Source: Acidobacteriota bacterium (GTDB lineage Bacteria > Acidobacteriota > Blastocatellia > RBC074). From it: 9,412 nt of DNA. Below the pieces are notes generated by a model that was not told the DNA's origin, made no database searches, and worked only from the letters and a program-made list of their open reading frames with translations. Of the stretch, positions 1-6,328 are shown one piece after another. Positions within the stretch are counted from its first letter, which is position 1; each line of letters starts with the position of its first letter. The position numbers were made by a program, and so were the translations under genes. The stretch is from assembly GCA_017991275.1 (NCBI GenBank), contig JAGNMH010000149.1:1-9412 (forward strand), given 5' to 3'.

Positions 1-255
1 GAAATACACCACGCCGATGGTGGCAACTGTGTACATCAATCCGGAAGAGGACTGGGTGGCCGCATTAAATGCGCGAACCAGCACGCCGCGCTCTGAATGG
101 TTGACCTCGCCGTTCATGAAGACAATCAGGTAAGTTAAACACCCACCGATAATGAAGATGTAAGCCACCTTCAAAAACATGGGGACTTCAGTTCCCTTTC
201 GTTCCGTGATCCAGCCGTCGGCGTATTCCTTGAGTTCTTGTTTGTCGTCGTTCAT
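1..255 (-). CDS. Small membrane protein of the cbb3 operon, unknown function (3' end outside window)
   Basis: I do not recognise this family. The visible 85 residues start at an ATG (255-253) that overlaps the upstream stop codon as ATGA, with a GAGGAG ribosome site 6-8 bases upstream, so it is translationally coupled to the preceding gene. The protein opens with a polar, charged stretch (about 1-25, including DGWITERKG). A hydrophobic helix follows at about 26-46, then a hydrophilic loop with NGEVNHSERG, then a second hydrophobic stretch starting near residue 72 and cut by the edge. No CXXCH heme motif is visible, so nothing yet supports a diheme CcoP, although the position is where ccoP usually lies. 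It could be an accessory cbb3 subunit, an assembly factor, or the N-terminal membrane part of a longer protein. It is certainly a real gene; its function is open. Confidence 0.75.
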   Translation of the reverse strand, partial: MNDDKQELKEYADGWITERKGTEVPMFLKVAYIFIIGGCLTYLIVFMNGEVNHSERGVLVRAFNAATQSSSGLMYTVATIGVVYF

Positions 256-455
256 AGCCGTCTCCTCAATTCTTCAGAAGGTCTTCTCTCCGCAATGGCT
301 TCGTCATCTTCCAGCATTCGATATTTGGCCTCTTCGCTCGTCTCGCTCCAGTACCCGTCCTTGATCGAACGAATGAAGAAAAACAGCGCGCCTGCCGCTA
401 ACAGCGCAAAGAAGAAGTATGCAAAAAACACGCTTGGGTATCCGTAATCTCGCAA
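252..455 (-). CDS. CcoS/CcoQ-like small single-helix protein of the cbb3 oxidase
   Basis: A 67-residue protein with one transmembrane helix (about residues 8-29), then a cytoplasmic-looking tail with the pattern SIKDGYWSETSEEAKYRMLEDD and an Arg-rich end. Position right after ccoO is that of ccoQ. The tail, however, follows the layout of the FixS/CcoS family: helix, then a Gly/Asp-Tyr turn, a Glu, an aromatic or basic residue, and an acidic end. CcoS proteins help to load copper and heme into CcoN, while CcoQ stabilises the assembled oxidase. I chose a TTG start (455-453) because AAGGAGG lies 5 bases upstream and no ATG is suitably placed. A reading frame open further upstream would run through ccoO and is not credible. 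The gene begins 10 bases after the ccoO stop and overlaps the next gene by 4 bases. Which of the two families it belongs to is uncertain. Confidence 0.8.
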   Translation of the reverse strand: MRDYGYPSVFFAYFFFALLAAGALFFFIRSIKDGYWSETSEEAKYRMLEDDEAIAERRPSEELRRRL

Positions 456-465
456 AGCGCCCTCC

Positions 466-1035
466 TTACTTTTCGTAATCGTTGTCAGGCCGCCAGTTCT
501 TGGCGCGACCCAGGGTTTGCAGGTAAGCGACCACCGCCTGGAACTCTTCTTCGTTTTCGACGATCCACGGATAAGGCGGCATGATCGAACCCGGAACCAG
601 GTCTCGTGGGTTGCGAAAATGCGCGCGATGCCATTGCTCGTCGTACTTTCCGCCCACACGCGACAAGTCAGGCCCCGTGCGTTTGGTTCCAAACAAATGG
701 GGGCTGTCGTATACGAACTCATCAGGAGTTGAAACAGGTGAATCTACCCCGCGCCAGCCTGATCGCTTCGTATCGGCCAGCAAGGTGCGAGTTTGTTGCG
801 TGTGGCAATACCAACAACCTTCGCGGACATACACGGCTCGTCCACGCAGTTGTTGTTCAGTGTAAGGTTGTAATTTGCCGGTCACGCCTTTGCCAGGATC
901 GCTGTTGTCGAATGGTTTCGACCAGGTTTTATCAACAATCGGCGGTACGACAGTCGTCAGCAAACCGCCTATGAAAAACAGGGCAAGCGCGGCGACGACA
1001 AAAATCGGAGCACTATAATCAGCTTTGCGTAACAT
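466..1035 (-). CDS. ccoO: cbb3-type cytochrome c oxidase subunit II (monoheme cytochrome c, CcoO)
   Basis: A 189-residue membrane-anchored monoheme cytochrome c that takes electrons into the oxidase and passes them to the low-spin heme of CcoN. The N-terminal helix (about 10-32) is an uncleaved anchor. RGRAVYVREGCWYCH carries the heme site C74-x-x-C77-H78. The diagnostic CcoO stretch follows: EFVYDSPHLFGTKRTGPDLSRVGG at 107-129, WHRAHFRNPRDLVPGSIMPPYPW at 135-157, with Met152 as probable sixth heme ligand. The start is ATG 1035 with AAGGAG 7 bases upstream; a longer frame to 1101 would overlap ccoN and has no ribosome site. The protein is slightly shorter than proteobacterial CcoO. It lies 19 bases after ccoN in the same operon. 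Only the common HSQ..RP stretch after the heme differs (here HTQQTRT). The assignment is very secure. Confidence 0.96.
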   Translation of the reverse strand: MLRKADYSAPIFVVAALALFFIGGLLTTVVPPIVDKTWSKPFDNSDPGKGVTGKLQPYTEQQLRGRAVYVREGCWYCHTQQTRTLLADTKRSGWRGVDSPVSTPDEFVYDSPHLFGTKRTGPDLSRVGGKYDEQWHRAHFRNPRDLVPGSIMPPYPWIVENEEEFQAVVAYLQTLGRAKNWRPDNDYEK

Positions 1036-1054
1036 AATTCTTCTCCTTCCTTGC

Positions 1055-2482
1055 TTAGGCAGTCGCCGCAACCACCTTGTTCGATTCGCTTCCAGAACCA
1101 ATCACGGTGGCCAGAATGTTGTAGGCGAATGTAACAATGCCGCCAAACATCAGCACGCCTGAAAAGAAGCGGACAATCCAAACCGGCTTCAGAGCGATGA
1201 CGGTGTCAATGAACGGAATCGAGGGATTATTCCATTGCCATCCCTGCCAGAATCCGCCCAGCCACAGCGTGACGAAAAACCCCACGCCGCCAATCAGGAA
1301 CAGCCAGAAGCTCCAGTTGGCCAGCGAATCTGAAAACAGTTCGCGGCGAAAGATTCGCGGCACCACGTAATAGCAACCCGCGATGGCGAAGAACGAAAAT
1401 GCGCCAAGCACAGCCATGTGCGCATGCCCCGGAATCCAGTCCGTCTTGGAAACAATTGCGTTGACCGAACGCAAGCTGTGCATTGGCCCCTGGAAACAAG
1501 TCAGCAGGTAAAAAACGACGCCGGTCATCAAAAACTTGAGCGGCACGTTGTCGCGCATTTGATCCCACTGGCCGCGCATCGTGGCAAAAAAGTTATAGAC
1601 AACCGCCCACACCGGAACCAGCAACATCACCGAAAAGACGATGGCAATGGTTTGCAGCCATTGCGAAATCGGGCCGTGCAACATGTGGTGCGCTCCCGTC
1701 CAGACGTACACGAATGCCAGCGACCAGAACCCAACCATGGAAAGCTTGTGGCTGTGCAGCGGATTGTTGGAGGTTTTAGGAATGAAGTAATACGCGATGG
1801 CCAGGCCGACGGGCGTAAAGATTAAACCGACGGCATTATGCACATACATCCAATTCAGATTTGCCTGGTTGACGCCCGTCGCAAACAGCGTTGCGAAGTT
1901 GCCGGTCAGATATACAAACGCCGTCCACAAAATCGTCCCCATGCAATACCAGATCGTCACGTACATCTGGGTGTACTTGCGCGTGGCAACGGTCATGAAA
2001 ATGTTAGTCCCGAACATGATCCAGGCAATAACCACCAGGACATCCAGGAACGTAGGCAGCTCGGCATATTCCCAGCCCTGATTCCAGCCCATCACCGTTG
2101 AAACCACAGCGCCCAGAATAATGAAGTTCCACAATACTGATGTGGCGATGCCCAGTTTTTCACTCCACAACCTCACGCCGCACAAACGCGGCACGACGTA
2201 ATACATCAACCCCATATCCGCGGCCAACAACCAACCGAACAACATTCCGTTGACGTGCAAGGGACGCAGTCGCCCATAAGTCAGGTATTGAACCGTGCCA
2301 AGTAGCTCCGGCCAGACAAACTTCGCCGCGATCATCAACGCGACGATGCCGACGATGAAGAAATAAGAAATCGAACTGACCAGAAACAGCTTGGCCGTTG
2401 TGTCCTGATGAAGTGATTCGTTATACCGCGCAGCTTCAGAAACAGGGATTTCGCCTGCGCTTTTAAGTGATTCGCTCTGCAT
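1055..2482 (-). CDS. ccoN: cbb3-type cytochrome c oxidase catalytic subunit I (CcoN)
   Basis: A 475-residue heme-copper oxidase subunit that reduces O2 to water and pumps protons in the inner membrane. About 12 hydrophobic helices are visible. Expected ligands are present: His76 (in YGRLRPLHVNG) and His355 for the low-spin heme, His353 for the high-spin heme (PGHAH), and His215, His265 and His266 for Cu_B. Tyr259 lies six residues before the His pair, the place of the active-site tyrosine in C-type oxidases, which separates it from the related NO reductase NorB. A conserved Glu of many CcoN proteins (FEGPM) is Gln331 here (FQGPM). The start is ATG 2482, with GGAGG 4 bases upstream inside a small hairpin. 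ccoO follows directly. The first codons of the longer open frame to 2557 cover the intercistronic palindrome and were discarded. Confidence 0.97.
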   Translation of the reverse strand: MQSESLKSAGEIPVSEAARYNESLHQDTTAKLFLVSSISYFFIVGIVALMIAAKFVWPELLGTVQYLTYGRLRPLHVNGMLFGWLLAADMGLMYYVVPRLCGVRLWSEKLGIATSVLWNFIILGAVVSTVMGWNQGWEYAELPTFLDVLVVIAWIMFGTNIFMTVATRKYTQMYVTIWYCMGTILWTAFVYLTGNFATLFATGVNQANLNWMYVHNAVGLIFTPVGLAIAYYFIPKTSNNPLHSHKLSMVGFWSLAFVYVWTGAHHMLHGPISQWLQTIAIVFSVMLLVPVWAVVYNFFATMRGQWDQMRDNVPLKFLMTGVVFYLLTCFQGPMHSLRSVNAIVSKTDWIPGHAHMAVLGAFSFFAIAGCYYVVPRIFRRELFSDSLANWSFWLFLIGGVGFFVTLWLGGFWQGWQWNNPSIPFIDTVIALKPVWIVRFFSGVLMFGGIVTFAYNILATVIGSGSESNKVVAATA

Positions 2483-2483
2483 A

Positions 2484-2496
2484 AAGCCTCCGGCTT
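2484..2496 (-). promoter_or_regulatory. Small hairpin holding the ccoN ribosome-binding site
   Basis: On the transcript, AAGCC-GGA-GGCUU forms a 5-bp stem with a three-base loop just before the ccoN ATG. The Shine-Dalgarno GGAGG lies in the loop and the right arm, so the fold would hide it. This could lower ccoN translation until a ribosome or factor opens it, but short hairpins like this also arise by chance. Confidence 0.35.
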
Positions 2497-2506
2497 GGAG
2501 TTTGAA

Positions 2507-2576
2507 TTGGAATCCCGCCTTCGTTGAGTGACCACCTCCGCCAAGAAGTAAACTCAACCGCCCGGCGGGATTCCAA
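2507..2576. repeat. Palindromic intercistronic element between heptaheme gene and ccoN
   Basis: Perfect 13-bp inverted arms (TTGGAATCCCGCC at 2507-2519 and its complement at 2564-2576) enclose 44 bases. These hold a second inverted pair, GTTGAG at 2523-2528 and CTCAAC at 2553-2558. In the mRNA this is a long stable stem beginning 5 bases after the heptaheme stop codon and ending about 24 bases before the ccoN start. No U-run follows, so it is not a plain intrinsic terminator. It may be a REP-like dispersed repeat, an mRNA-protecting stem or an attenuator. Whether it recurs in the genome cannot be told from this window. Confidence 0.7.
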
Positions 2577-2581
2577 GCTTG

Positions 2582-4396
2582 TTACTGCTTCTTGTTGTTG
2601 AAACTTCTCAAGTAATTGACCAAATCTCCGACGTCCTTTTGCGTCAACCCGTAATCCACCCACGGCGGCATCGCAGTGCCTTGCACGCCGAATAAGATGG
2701 ACTCAAACAAGCGACGGTCGCCGGTTGAATTGAGGAAATCCGCGTTCCGCAAATTGCGCGGGCGAGGTTGAATATCCAGCGAGTTCGGCCCCTTGCCGTC
2801 GGCTTTTTTGCCGTGGCAACCGGTGCAACGTTGCAAGAAGATTTGCTCGCCGCGTTTGACTGAAGCGGCATCCGCAGCAATCGGATTTGTGTCGGGGACT
2901 TGGCGGCCTTTAATCTGACGAGCAGGTTCTTTCACATAATTCTTCCGAACGTGATCCAGAACCCCGCGAATCTGATCGTCGCTCAGCACTCTTCCCCAGG
3001 CAGGCATTGAAGTTCCGGCGACTCCGTTTTTGATCGAATTCATCAAACGTTCATCCGACTTGCTGCTCATAAATCCAGCTTTGGTCAGGTCGCGCGGGTA
3101 CGGGTCCAGGTAAACGGAAATCATTCCTTTGCCGTTACCCATATCACCGTGGCAGCGCGCGCAAAGCGTCGAATAAATCCCGGAAGGATCGCCAAGCGCC
3201 GGTGGGGTTTTCAAGCTCATCAAGTAAGCTGTCATCGCCTGATATTCGGCGTCCGGAAAATTGAACGTAGGCATTATCGAATCAGAAACACGCGAGCGAG
3301 GGTCGCGGAAATGATCCATCGTCCATTTATCCTCTTTCAGCAAACCTTCAAATGAAAGGTCAGGTGCGATTCCGCCGTCGCGGCCTCCAAGTTTGTGGCA
3401 GGCCAAACAGGAGCGGTCGTTGATAAGTCTCTCCCCCAGAGCAACCAACGAACCGCCCGTCGCCGAAGCAACCGTCGGAATCATTTCCGCAGTTGCGCCA
3501 GCAGGTTGTTCGACTTTGCCTTTATTCAAGCCGGCGCGGTAACGATCAAGTGAGGTTTCCGAAAAATTGATCCCGCGCCGGCTTTTCAGGAAAACAACCA
3601 GGGCTTTGACTTCTTCGTCGCTCAAATTGAATTTAGGCATGAACGAAGTCGCGCTATTAGCGCGCGGCTCGACAATGGACTCCCATAAATAATCGAGCTT
3701 GAACTTCTTGCCGACTTCACTGAGTTCCGGGCCAAGCGTTCCCGCCGACAAAGCTTCGATCTTGTGGCAACCGTAACAGTTCTTTTCAAAAAATAACTGG
3801 CGACCTTTGGCAACCAAAGGAGTGCTTTTGAAAGTCTCCTCGGTATGGCACTGAGCGCAGTTGGCCTGCATGAACTCCTTGTCTTTGAGCTTTGGCTTGA
3901 AATCGCTGCGCCAGTTTTGCGTGATGTAACCCAGCATTGGCGACGGCCAGTAATGGTCTTCGCCATGCGCATCGTAAGTGTCCAGACCGCGTCCCTGGCC
4001 GCCGTGACAAACCGTGCAGCCGAAATCAGAAAACTTGTGACGACGTTCCCACTGACCGTTCACCTGGCGGTCGCCAAGGCTTTCGGAAAACGGATGTGAC
4101 CGCAACGGTTGGGCGTGATCCTTGAAACGCGGATCGTCGTTGCCGATGTGACAAGTCGTGCAGCGGTCAACACGCTTTTCGCCACCACTGCTTCCAAATG
4201 CTGTGACGATAATCTGTTCGATGCGCGGACTGCGCCCTTCCAGAGCGGCACGCTCGACGTCAGTTTTCGCCATCGCTCGCGCTTGATCGAAGTAGGCCGT
4301 TTGGTGACGTTCCCACTTGTGGAAAAACTGGTTGTAGAAAACGAGGCCGTGAACAATCAGAATCACGAAGCTCGCCACGGCTAAAGCCAGTCGCAT
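2582..4396 (-). CDS. Membrane-anchored heptaheme cytochrome c of the bc-cbb3 cluster
   Basis: A 604-residue protein with an N-terminal anchor helix (about 2-22) and seven CXXCH heme sites: C79 (CTTCH), C127 (CTVCH), C180 (CAQCH), C207 (CYGCH), C330 (CLACH), C412 (CARCH), C524 (CTGCH). The first three lie in a His-rich region (extra His at 94, 101, 120, 144, 148) without a matching Met, suggesting bis-His hemes. The last four each start a class I cytochrome domain with a likely Met ligand: M253 (SFMPKF), M375 (SIMPTF), M464 (TSMPAW), M576 (TAMPPW). I chose ATG 4396 because GGAGAG lies 6 bases upstream; a TTG two codons earlier would abut that site. It sits between cytochrome b and ccoN, where cytochrome c1 would be expected, so it probably carries electrons from the Rieske protein to CcoO. 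It could alternatively be a broader periplasmic electron hub. I know no name for it. Confidence 0.93.
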   Translation of the reverse strand: MRLALAVASFVILIVHGLVFYNQFFHKWERHQTAYFDQARAMAKTDVERAALEGRSPRIEQIIVTAFGSSGGEKRVDRCTTCHIGNDDPRFKDHAQPLRSHPFSESLGDRQVNGQWERRHKFSDFGCTVCHGGQGRGLDTYDAHGEDHYWPSPMLGYITQNWRSDFKPKLKDKEFMQANCAQCHTEETFKSTPLVAKGRQLFFEKNCYGCHKIEALSAGTLGPELSEVGKKFKLDYLWESIVEPRANSATSFMPKFNLSDEEVKALVVFLKSRRGINFSETSLDRYRAGLNKGKVEQPAGATAEMIPTVASATGGSLVALGERLINDRSCLACHKLGGRDGGIAPDLSFEGLLKEDKWTMDHFRDPRSRVSDSIMPTFNFPDAEYQAMTAYLMSLKTPPALGDPSGIYSTLCARCHGDMGNGKGMISVYLDPYPRDLTKAGFMSSKSDERLMNSIKNGVAGTSMPAWGRVLSDDQIRGVLDHVRKNYVKEPARQIKGRQVPDTNPIAADAASVKRGEQIFLQRCTGCHGKKADGKGPNSLDIQPRPRNLRNADFLNSTGDRRLFESILFGVQGTAMPPWVDYGLTQKDVGDLVNYLRSFNNKKQ

Positions 4397-4412
4397 AATC
4401 AACTCTCCGGTT

Positions 4413-4495
4413 GAAAGGATGAATGCGGAATGATGAAGGATGAAATGCCAACAGAAGGTTTGTTCATCATTAATCCTTCTGCCTTCATCCTTTTC
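4413..4495. repeat. Palindromic/tandem element between cytochrome b and heptaheme genes
   Basis: The 9-mer AAGGATGAA occurs directly at 4415-4423 and 4436-4444, and inverted (TTCATCCTT) at 4484-4492. A nested perfect pair, AATGATGAA at 4429-4437 and TTCATCATT at 4463-4471, forms an inner stem. Together they make one imperfect long hairpin that nearly fills the 102-base gap, ending shortly before the heptaheme ribosome site. Its purine-rich strand bias and built-in subrepeats look like a dispersed intergenic repeat rather than a protein binding site. A role in mRNA stability is possible. Confidence 0.6.
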
Positions 4496-4498
4496 TCG

Positions 4499-5809
4499 CT
4501 ACCAGGGAGACACGAACTCCCAATTCGGCCCACGGAAAAACGTGCCGATAATGATTAAACCTATGTTGACGATGACGAAGATCAGAAACAGCGTGTTGGC
4601 CAGCAATCGCTCTTTGGCAAACCAGCGGCCAACGCCTTTGGTGTTTCGATCAAGGTAAGGAACCAGCAACAGAATCAAAACTTCCAGTGCAGGTATGCCC
4701 ACGCCTCCCCAGAACGCCGAGTAACTGACCATTTCCTGCAAGCCCAGGAAGTACCACGGAGCTTTTGCCGGGTTTGGCGGATGCGCAATGTTGACAGGCT
4801 CTTCCAGCGGAGCATTGAACAACAAAGACACAACCAGAACCCCGGCCACTGTCACGACAAATACAAACAACTCCGCCATAAACAGGTTCGGCCAACTGAA
4901 TACGGATTTGTCAGGGACGTTGCCGACTTTGGTAAACGGGCCACGTACCAAGCCTTGTATGCCATAACGTTTCTTTTCGATTACGGCGGCGACAGCAGGA
5001 GCGGCTTCGATTACAGGCGTGGGAGTAACATCAAGCTCATTGGGCCAGTCAGTTTTCTCTGCATCCAACTCTTCGGACTCTTCAGGACGCGACAGTCCGC
5101 CATCTTTGCGAATGCGCCAGAAGTGAATCGAAATCAGCAGAGTCATCAACAAAGGCAGCACGGCTATATGCAGCACATAAAACCTAAGCAAAGCTTCCTG
5201 CCCAACACTGGTGTCGCCCAGCAACAAAAACTGAATTTCTTTGCCGACCAACGGCGCATATCCGGCAATCGAAGCTCCAACTGTGATCGCCCAAAAAGCC
5301 AGTTGATCCCACGGCAGCAGATAACCTGTGAAACTGGAAAAGAGCGTCAGCAAAAATAGAACTATCCCAATTACCCAGTTGAATTCGCGAGGCTTCTTAT
5401 ACGAGCCGGTGAAAAAGACACGGCACATATGCAGAAAGACAGCGGCCACCATTCCGTGCGCCGACCAGCGATGCATGTTTCTAAGGAATGTTCCGAACGC
5501 GACCGAACCGCGCAGGTCAAGCATTCGGTCATAAGCCTGCTCCGTCGAAGGCACGTAATAAAACATCAACAACACTCCGCTGACAGTCAGCAGAATGAAC
5601 AGAAAAAAAGTAATCAGCCCCAACCCCATTGAAAACCAGGGTTTGATTGTATTTTGATGAACCTTGACCGGATGGATATGCAGGAAAAAGTTCGTAAAGC
5701 TGGTTTGCGACCTTCCCAGATCGGTAGTCGGCAGCGGATTGCGGAAAACAGAATGCCAGATGCTGGCTGGCATTTCTTTGAGCGCGCTGAAGTAGCTTTT
5801 CCTGGGCAT
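4499..5809 (-). CDS. Fused b6f-like cytochrome b (cytochrome b6 + subunit IV) of a quinol:cytochrome c complex
   Basis: A 436-residue diheme membrane protein that oxidises quinol and passes electrons to the Rieske protein and across the membrane. The first half resembles cytochrome b6: four helices (about 62-86, 115-133, 144-167, 209-231), HRWSAH, SYKKPREFNWV and TGYLLPWDQLAFWA. Heme ligands are His113/His127 and His214/His229; the 15-residue spacing of the second pair is the b6f type, not the 14 of mitochondrial bc1. A polar Glu/Pro/Ala linker (about 236-290) joins a subunit IV-like half with three helices. The usual Qo-site PEWY is APWY here (349-352). The Cys that binds extra heme in b6f is absent; the only Cys is 129. 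The start is ATG 5809, with GGGGAG 9 bases upstream. It lies 24 bases after the Rieske gene. A menaquinol-type complex is likely. Confidence 0.94.
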   Translation of the reverse strand: MPRKSYFSALKEMPASIWHSVFRNPLPTTDLGRSQTSFTNFFLHIHPVKVHQNTIKPWFSMGLGLITFFLFILLTVSGVLLMFYYVPSTEQAYDRMLDLRGSVAFGTFLRNMHRWSAHGMVAAVFLHMCRVFFTGSYKKPREFNWVIGIVLFLLTLFSSFTGYLLPWDQLAFWAITVGASIAGYAPLVGKEIQFLLLGDTSVGQEALLRFYVLHIAVLPLLMTLLISIHFWRIRKDGGLSRPEESEELDAEKTDWPNELDVTPTPVIEAAPAVAAVIEKKRYGIQGLVRGPFTKVGNVPDKSVFSWPNLFMAELFVFVVTVAGVLVVSLLFNAPLEEPVNIAHPPNPAKAPWYFLGLQEMVSYSAFWGGVGIPALEVLILLLVPYLDRNTKGVGRWFAKERLLANTLFLIFVIVNIGLIIIGTFFRGPNWEFVSPW

Positions 5810-5833
5810 CGTCTTCGTCTCCCCAAAATCGGA

Positions 5834-6328
5834 TCAAGCGTTGAAATAAGTTCCGGCGACTACTTCTTCGCCTTTGTCCACTTCCAGTTCGCCATTCGGC
5901 GCCAGCGTGACTTTGTACCAGGGCAACGCCTTCGGCGCCGGGCCTCCGGTAACGTTGCCATCCTGGTCATAACGCGAGCCGTGACAAGGACATGCAAACC
6001 CTGTTTCCGAAGTCGAAACGATGCACCCCAAGTGGGTGCAAACCGTCGAAATGGCACAGAGCTTTTCTCCTTCGCGAACCACACAGATATTCTGGTCGCC
6101 AAGCGTAATGCGAGCGCCAGAAGGAAAGTCTTCAGGTTTGCCTATGCTGAAACGATTGGGCTGACCATAAGTCGCTCTTGGCTTGATAAAGACAAGGTTC
6201 GAAAAAATGCTGACGACAGCCGACCCGAACAGTCCAAAACTGCTTAACCAATTGAGCATTCGTCGTCTTGTAATCTGACCTTCGGTGGGTTCAGTTTCTG
6301 AAGTTTGGGCTTTTTTCGCCATTGCCAT
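5834..6328 (-). CDS. Rieske [2Fe-2S] protein of the quinol:cytochrome c complex
   Basis: A 164-residue Rieske protein that accepts the first quinol electron at the outer face of the membrane. Both cluster boxes are complete: CTHLGC (C97, H99, C102) and CPCHGSRY (C113, C115, H116); C102 and C115 would form the usual disulfide. Ser118 and Tyr120 match the residues that hydrogen-bond the cluster in high-potential Rieske proteins. The N-terminus has a twin-arginine motif (TRRRMLNW, 20-27) before the single helix (about 28-48), fitting Tat export with an uncleaved anchor. The start is ATG 6328 with GGAGG 9 bases upstream; a second ATG two codons later is too far from that site. The first 38 bases overlap the end of the preceding small gene, and cytochrome b follows after 24 bases, so coupling is likely. 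The family is certain; gene names (petC/qcrA) vary. Confidence 0.95.
   Translation of the reverse strand: MAMAKKAQTSETEPTEGQITRRRMLNWLSSFGLFGSAVVSIFSNLVFIKPRATYGQPNRFSIGKPEDFPSGARITLGDQNICVVREGEKLCAISTVCTHLGCIVSTSETGFACPCHGSRYDQDGNVTGGPAPKALPWYKVTLAPNGELEVDKGEEVVAGTYFNA

Noticed and set aside
1055..2482. NO reductase NorB instead of an oxidase
   Set aside because: Tyr259 sits in the cbb3 active-site position and ccoO follows directly, so CcoN is the better call.
2497..2580. Intrinsic terminator between the heptaheme gene and ccoN
   Set aside because: The stem is strong but no U-run follows it in the direction of transcription, and the downstream gene seems to depend on the same operon.
4781..5359. 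Plus-strand open frame of 192 codons
   Set aside because: It lies wholly antisense to cytochrome b, has a composition unlike a folded protein and no ribosome site. It is a shadow of the real gene.
5654..6247. Plus-strand open frame of 197 codons
   Set aside because: It runs antisense across the Rieske/cytochrome b junction, both of which are certain genes. It has no family resemblance and no ribosome site.
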